A DNA stretch of 64,000 nt from Diphasiastrum complanatum (lineage: Eukaryota; Streptophyta; Lycopodiopsida; Lycopodiales; Lycopodiaceae), in contig CM055107.1 of NCBI GenBank assembly GCA_029204225.1, positions 12,506,627-12,570,626 on the forward strand. The letters are read 5' to 3'. The notes under the pieces are model-generated. The model was given only the letters and a program-made list of their open reading frames with translations, had not been told where the DNA came from and made no database searches. Position numbers and translations under genes: made by a program. How positions within the stretch are numbered: position 1 is the first letter of the stretch; every line of letters begins with the position of its first letter. Below, one piece after another: positions 58,737 through 64,000 of the stretch.

Positions 58737-60070
58737 GAACATTTTGTCTAGCAAGATCAATATTTCATTGGGAGAGTTCCTAAAGTTGGTGCCAAAAGCA
58801 AAAGAAGTCTTAGCGCAAAAGTTAGCTCAAGAAGAACCAGAAGTCCATTTTGTGCTGGATTTGAAGAATCTAACGATGTATTCCATGTTGGAGCTGCTTG
58901 GGAAAGTGAACAAAAGAATATCACTCTACCGATACAACATAGACAATTTCCTAAAGAAGCAACCGTGAGATGGCGGTTCAGGAGTTAACTTGATTTCTAC
59001 AAGACTATGTGCAAAATGGGGCCTTACAAAGATCAAACCTACTACTTTTGCTATTAAGCTAGCTGATTAAACGACAGTTTGTCCACGAGGAATGGTGGAA
59101 GATATACATGTCAAGATTGCAGGAGTACAGTTCGTCATTACTTTCATCGTGATGGACTTACCAGAAGTGCCAAATGTCTACCGAGTTCTATTAGGACATC
59201 CATGGTTACGAGTTGCACAAGTAATTCATATCTGGGGCACCGGAAAGATCACTTTTAAAAATCGTGAATGTGCAATTAAAGTTGATCCTACGACTTGGAC
59301 TATCAAACCAGTGGTTCAAAAAGAAGATGATGATTCATCAACAACAGATCACACTTGTGATCGACTAGAGAAAAAATTGGGAGTTCACTACGATTCTCAA
59401 ACGAATAGTCAATTGGAATGAAGCTCTTACAACAACTGATTGTACAGCAGGATATATGTGTCAACAAGATATTCAATCAAAGTTGAGCGAGATTTCCTTA
59501 TTAGATCGAACTTCGGATACACCAATCATATTTTCACTAAATGCGTTGAATCTAGCCTGGATATCAACAAAACTTATACCAGATCCAATTGAGGATGATC
59601 TCATACTAGTGAGCCATGCCTTGACTTATGATGGCAATGCAGAACTTACGGATGAGCAGATTTTAAATCATATGGATCCGACCAGATTTGGAGTGCGTAA
59701 TGTTCATGATGAACCAACAATCAAACTGCCCAAAGCAGTTATATTGAAGGGAGACAGGATCATAGGTTCGATGATGAAGAAACAAGCTAAGCAACATTAT
59801 AATACGGTCCTGAAATGGGAAAATCCCCCTCGGAAGATTGATTCAAAGGAAGTGCCACCTCTATTGGATAAAGGCAAAGGAAAAGTCAAGAATGATTCTT
59901 CAAGTCAGACTTCCAGCAAGACATCATCGTCTAGGAAGTCTTCACCTGTGAAGAAAGAATGTTCATCTTGAAAGTCATTACCTCCACGATCAATTCTTGC
60001 TAAGAAGGCTAACCGAAGATCCAAGACCAGTCCTTTCAAAAAAAAACAAGCAAATGTAGTCCAGCATGAT

Positions 60071-61140
60071 ATGCCAGAGTATTTTAAACGTTATACACTG
60101 GATGATGTGGTTATTATGTTACCTAAAGCACATCGTGAACCTGAAGAACACATACCAGAATCTAAAGAGGTTTATGATGGCCCAGCTAGAACGCAGCCAA
60201 TGAATCTTGTCGAACCAGGAGAAAAGATTGTACAAGTGGGATCACAACTTACTCCTGAACAGTATCAAGCACTCCGCTTGTTACTTATTAGGTATCAAGA
60301 TTGCTTTGCATGGACTTATCAAGATTTGAAGGGTATTCTGACATCAGTGATTGAATATACCATACCTTTAGTACATGATGCACTTCCAAAGGTTACAAAG
60401 TTCTATCGCTGTAATCCTAATGTGGCAGATCTAATAAAGAAAGAACTTCAAAGATTGCTTGACGCCGATTTCATTTATGAGATCGAGCACACTGAATGGA
60501 TTTCACCAATTGCCATTGTTCCTAAAAATGGAAAATTGAGGATTTGAGTGAATCTCAAAGCATTGAATAAAGTGACACAGAAGGATCACTTTCCATTGTC
60601 TTTTACTGAAAGCATTTTGGATCGCCTTGCTGGAGCGGAAGCTTATAGTTTCCTGGATGGATTTAGTGGTTACAACCAGGTTAAGATTGCACCTGCCGAT
60701 CGTCACAAAATTGCTTTTGCAACATAATGGGACACCTATGCTTACAAAGTAATGCTGTTTGGACTCTGTAATGCACCAAGTTTATTCCAAAGAGTAATGC
60801 AATTTGCTTTTAAAGATTATCTGCAAAAATTGCTTGAAATTTACTTGGACAACTTGGGACTTCATAGTATAGATACAAACCACCTGGATCGATTGGAGAA
60901 AGTATTTGAAAGATGTCGCAAATATCAGATTTCTCTAAATCCGAAAAAATACCAGATATGGGTTTCACACGGAGTTGTGCTTGGACATGTCATATCAAAA
61001 TATGGTATTGCCATAGATTATTCTAAGATCAAAGTTATTGTGGAATTGTCATCGCCAGCAACAATTCAAGGAATTTATGTGTTTATGGGTCAAGCGAACT
61101 ACTATCGAATTTTTATTATCTTCTTTGCGGATTTAGCATG
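60071..61140 (+). pseudogene. Gypsy reverse transcriptase (active site changed)
   Basis: Contains RYQDCFAWTYQDLKGI, EYTIPLVHDALPKV, WISPIAIVPKNGKLRI, VNLKALNKVTQKDHFPL, YSFLDGFSGYNQVKI and VMLFGLCNAPSLFQRVMQ in the usual order. The catalytic box reads YLDN (60,842-60,853) where YxDD is required, so the second Asp is lost. Stops at 60,544 and 60,725 and TGA at about 61,139 also break it. Ty3/gypsy type by motif order and by RNase H following directly. Confidence 0.9.
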
Positions 61141-62090
61141 ACCTATATACAAACTAACTATTGTTCCTATTTGGACAATAGAGGCGTTAGAAGCCTTTGA
61201 AAAGTTAAAAAAAGCATTAACTTCAGCACCAATACTGCGTTCTCCAGATTGGACGATAGAGTTTCATGTTCATACGGATGCCTCAAAATAAGCCATTGGA
61301 TCAGGTTTGATGCAGCCAGGTGACTATAAGAAGGATTATCCTATACGATTTGCAAGCAGACAACTTACAGATCCAGAAAAGAATTATGCAACAACAAAAC
61401 GTGAAACGCTAGCCATGATTTTTTCTGTTCGAAAATTTTGTCACTACCTCATGGAAATGCACTTTGCATTTTATGCGGATCATCAACCGTTACTTTACTA
61501 GGTAAACAAGACATGCAATACTGGACATATTGCAAGATGGTTATTATTATTGACTGAATTTGACTTTCGGATTGTGGTTCGAAAGGGAAGGCAACATTAT
61601 CTAGCCGATCACGTTTCGTGAATTGAATCCGCACCAATTAATATTGAAGTGGATGATGATCTGCCAGATGCTGCGTTGTTCTATGTTGAAGCAGTACCTG
61701 AGTGGACGACAGATATTGTTGAGTACCTGATGCTAGGACAACCGAATGACTCTTTGACAAAAGTACAGAAGAGACAATTGATTCATAAGGCTCAATCTTA
61801 TCAATTAATTGCAGGACAATTGTACCGTCATGGATCAGATAATATTTTACAAAGGTGTGTTTTACCACATGAAGCACCAGATTTAATCATGTTTTCACAT
61901 GATGGCATGGGTGGAGGACACTTCTCTACAGATATTACTGTTCGCAAACTTTTGCAATCCGGTTGTTGGTGGCCTACGCTTCATAAGGACACAGAAACTT
62001 TTATTCAGACATGTGATGTTTGCTAGCAAGCACGGCGGCCTACTCGACAGAATTATGAACTCTTGCATCCCGTTTTATAGTAGTATTTAA
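61141..62090 (+). pseudogene. Gypsy RNase H and integrase zinc domain
   Basis: RNase H shows FHVHTDASK-stop-AIGSGLMQ (first catalytic Asp), YPIRFASRQLTDPEKNYATT with KRETLAM (Glu) and FAFYADHQPLLY (Asp). The linker EAVPEWTTDIVEYLMLGQP leads to the HHCC domain: HDGMGGGHFSTDITVRKLL, GCWWPTLHKDT and CDVC, followed immediately by TAG (62,023) and QARRPTRQNYE. The rest of the integrase is absent. The same TAG occurs in the - copy at 41,170. Confidence 0.88.
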
Positions 62091-62805
62091 TTTGCTGAGT
62101 TTTTTTTTGGAAAAAGACAGTTAAAGAAAGAAAAAAAAAAAAAAAAGACTGATGAGCAAAAGTCAAGAAGTCATCAGCATAAGAAAAAGGAAGCACAATA
62201 TTTTTGATGGACAATGACTTAGAAAATTACTGATTTGGGCAGATTTGGCCTAATACAGTATAGAAACCTTCACTGAGCTCTCAAACTGTATATCCACTCT
62301 TCGATTTTTTAAATTGAGGTGGGCAAAGGTCCCTGACAAGAGAAATTCCAATTTTTGAGTCAGGCGAATGTTCAGTGATATGCCATTTTCGGAACCTTTG
62401 CTGAGTATCATAACCTCATTATGAACCTTCGCCGACCTGCTAGATGATCTTAAAATGTCAAAATTAGGTTGTCCATAGGTTCAGATTGTGAAAAAATACA
62501 TTTATGACAGTACCTGGACAAAGGACCCTCCTGGGCAAAGGTTTATTCTTCGCCAGTCCTGGAAAATGTTCGTCTGATAGGTTCAGATCAGACAATTTTT
62601 ATAGCCTAATTTTACAGTACTACACATGCCTGCAAATTTTTGTTCAGAACTGATCAGTCAGACTACTATTCAGTGTAATGGACTCACCAAATTCACCTAT
62701 AAGTTGGCTGAATTCGATTCATTCCTCACTTGTGCTAGCGAAGCTCTTGCAAATTTTTCTTGCGACCAAAGTCCTCCAAATTTTCTACATTGTCTTCTGA
62801 TCATC
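62091..62805 (+). other. Spacer between integrase and ORFx with CTTCGCC/AAGGTT motifs
   Basis: No ORF of note until the ORFx frame opens near 62,626. Short phrases (GGGCAAAGGT, CAACCTTCG-like GAACCTTCGCC, CTTCGCCAGTCCT) recur about six times. They match motifs in the gypsy 5' leader (49,640-50,300). An A-rich run lies at 62,128-62,145. Confidence 0.5.
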
Positions 62806-64000
62806 ATGTCTTCTACCGATACTTCTCAGTCTCCACGCTATACTATTCATCGTGATGTCCCATTTGCAATGGACATCATGATTCTTCCTAGCACAAGCAT
62901 GGTCACTCAGTGGATGACCCTTGCGGAGCCTCTACTCACTACAATGGGTATTCATGAGAGAGCCTTTTCGGGATGTATCAATATGGATTTCATCACTCTT
63001 GCCTTTGGTACGTGGAAGGAAGAGAAATTCAAATTCTATATCACTTTCTAGGGAGCCACACACAAGGTGCGCGTCACTGAGGCCGCCCTTGCAGCCCTAG
63101 GAATATCATCTGGTACGCAGGCCTCACCCAATCACAAGCATGCCAAACAGGCCATCAAGCCATTTATTGACCTCACCAACGATCTGCACTAGACCAATGA
63201 TGGCTACCTTTTGGAAGCCATCACTGAGCCTTCCATCCATGCAGCTGCCCAGCTATTGAGTAATTTTTTGATGGTTGGCAATCTCAAGAAAGACCGCATC
63301 ACATCTCAAATCCTTCACAGGATAGTAGAATCCCACACTAAGTTGGCCAAAGCCCCTCTTGAACCATATAATTGGTTCAAGACTGTTTCTGGTGAGCTCA
63401 AACGAGCTATTAAGACCAATACTAAGCAGCAGTGTGCTACTGGCTCTTTATTGTCTCTTTTAGGCGTTTCTCACTTAGAAAATAGAATCCATGGCTTCCA
63501 CCTGGATTCTGCGCTTTTGGTCTACGAAGAAGCACCGACAGAATCATCCCATCAGGTCTCAAGATCTCATAGTCGTCGTCGTCCACGCAGCGAGATCGTA
63601 ATTACTGACTCGCCTTCCGCGTCACGATGTCGCACTAGGCATACCTCGTCAGCTGCGCTTCCACCCCATGTTGATGTTCGCACTGAACTTTCCATCCCCC
63701 TAGCCTCTGATGCTTCCCTCGCCTCTGCTCCCATACAAGGACAGTCTGTGACCATTGGGCCTACCATTCCCATCACAGTTGCCCAGGCAGCCTCACCCCC
63801 ACACACCGAAGCCACCTCACCCAACACACAGTTTTTTATGGATATGTTCGATGATTTTGACCCCCTTGGGGCCACCGAAATCTTTGAAATGCTCCAAAGC
63901 CCAGTGCCCTTTGAACCCCAATTCCCTGAAAGAGAATTTGAACATATCCATGAATCTACTGTTGGTGTCGAAGATGCCAACCAACAACCTCACACACAAG
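62806..64000 (+). CDS. ORFx, extra 3' ORF of the gypsy family (longest copy; runs off the window)
   Basis: Likely start ATG 62,806 (MSSTDTSQSPRY); the frame is also open upstream from 62,626. Segments: MDIMILPSTSMVTQWMTLAE, AFSGCINMDFITLAFGTWKE, RVTEAALAALGISSG, NDGYLLEAITEPSIHAAAQL, FLMVGNLKKDRITSQILHR, PYNWFKTVSGELK, SHLENRIHGFHLDSALLVYE, an Arg/Ser-rich block (SHSRRRPRSEIVI), a Pro/Ala/Ser-rich region and MDMFDDFDPLGATEIFEM. Only two in-frame stops in about 390 codons (63,049-63,051, where Trp fits, and 63,190). No signal peptide, membrane segment or catalytic motif. The first half looks folded and helical, the second disordered. Not an obvious envelope protein. I do not recognise the family. 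Confidence 0.78.

Larger units (their letters stand above)
58737..62090 (+). mobile_element. Gypsy-family pol region (+ copy; many stops)
   Basis: Order: a pre-protease helix-rich piece (KINISLGEFLKLVPKAKEVL), aspartic protease (DGGSGVNLISTRLCAKW at about 58,969), a linker (59,456-59,971) ending in a Ser/Lys-rich tail, RT, RNase H and the integrase HHCC domain, ending near 62,090 before the integrase core. At least eight in-frame stops occur, at about 59,068, 60,544, 60,725, 61,139, 61,288, 61,499, 61,618 and 62,023. LTR and gag are missing from this copy. ORFx follows 0.7 kb downstream. Confidence 0.87.

Overview
This is a stretch of plant nuclear DNA, gene-poor and rich in transposons. It carries one clearly functional-looking gene, an auxin response factor of the ARF10/16/17 type with a miR160 site, at about 11.2-14.6 kb on the + strand. 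Almost everything from 18 to 64 kb is broken retroelement and Helitron sequence. The density of decayed Ty1-copia and Ty3-gypsy pieces, the very long (AG)n arrays and the large intergenic spaces suggest a large seed-plant genome. A conifer or other gymnosperm is my guess, but nothing in the window proves it.

Layout. 0-3.2 kb: a glycine-rich ORF scrap (+) and, on the - strand, a multi-exon transposase-like pseudogene whose splice sites can still be read. 3.2-10.7 kb: non-coding, with an AG array and a worn copy of a small inverted-repeat element. 10.7-14.6 kb: the ARF gene, with two tandem duplications just upstream or in its leader, three coding exons, and a miR160 target in exon 2. 14.6-18.4 kb: no gene seen. 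18.4-25.9 kb (-): an integrase scrap, then two copia elements fused head to tail (copia-1 19.0-22.69, copia-2 22.69-24.48 with its 5' LTR at 24,639-25,881). A 379-bp inverted-repeat element sits in the copia-1 integrase. 26.1-31.3 kb (-): a decayed Helitron Rep/helicase. 31.5-36.9 kb: tandem repeats, three AG arrays, a duplicated exon resembling the first exon of a xyloglucan endotransglucosylase gene, a palindromic repeat cluster, and a TTGCATGTCA minisatellite.

36.9-41.6 kb (-): the 3' half of a gypsy element: integrase, an extra ORF of unknown function (here ORFx), polypurine tract, and an LTR interrupted by a second copy of the inverted-repeat element. 41.6-45.2 kb (-): copia-3 gag/protease and copia-4 RT/RNase H on either side of one shared LTR. 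45.2-48.06 kb (+): copia-5 (LTR, PBS, gag, protease), which broke into the copia-4 RT. 48.07-51.45 kb (-): gypsy gag, leader, PBS and LTR. 51.6-53.4 kb (+): the ORFx C-terminus, polypurine tract, LTR, and an inverted piece of the same LTR. 53.4-55.4 kb: a copia LTR scrap and copia-6 (-). 55.4-57.7 kb: nothing recognised. 57.7-64 kb: a truncated copia LTR, then gypsy protease-RT-RNaseH-integrase and a long ORFx (+) that runs off the window.

Taken together, the gypsy pieces outline one family: LTR - PBS - leader - gag - protease - RT - RNase H - integrase - ORFx - polypurine tract - LTR. ORFx appears three times in the same place and orientation, and is the best candidate here for something undescribed. 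All retroelement coding regions carry stops or frameshifts, so none looks autonomous as read.
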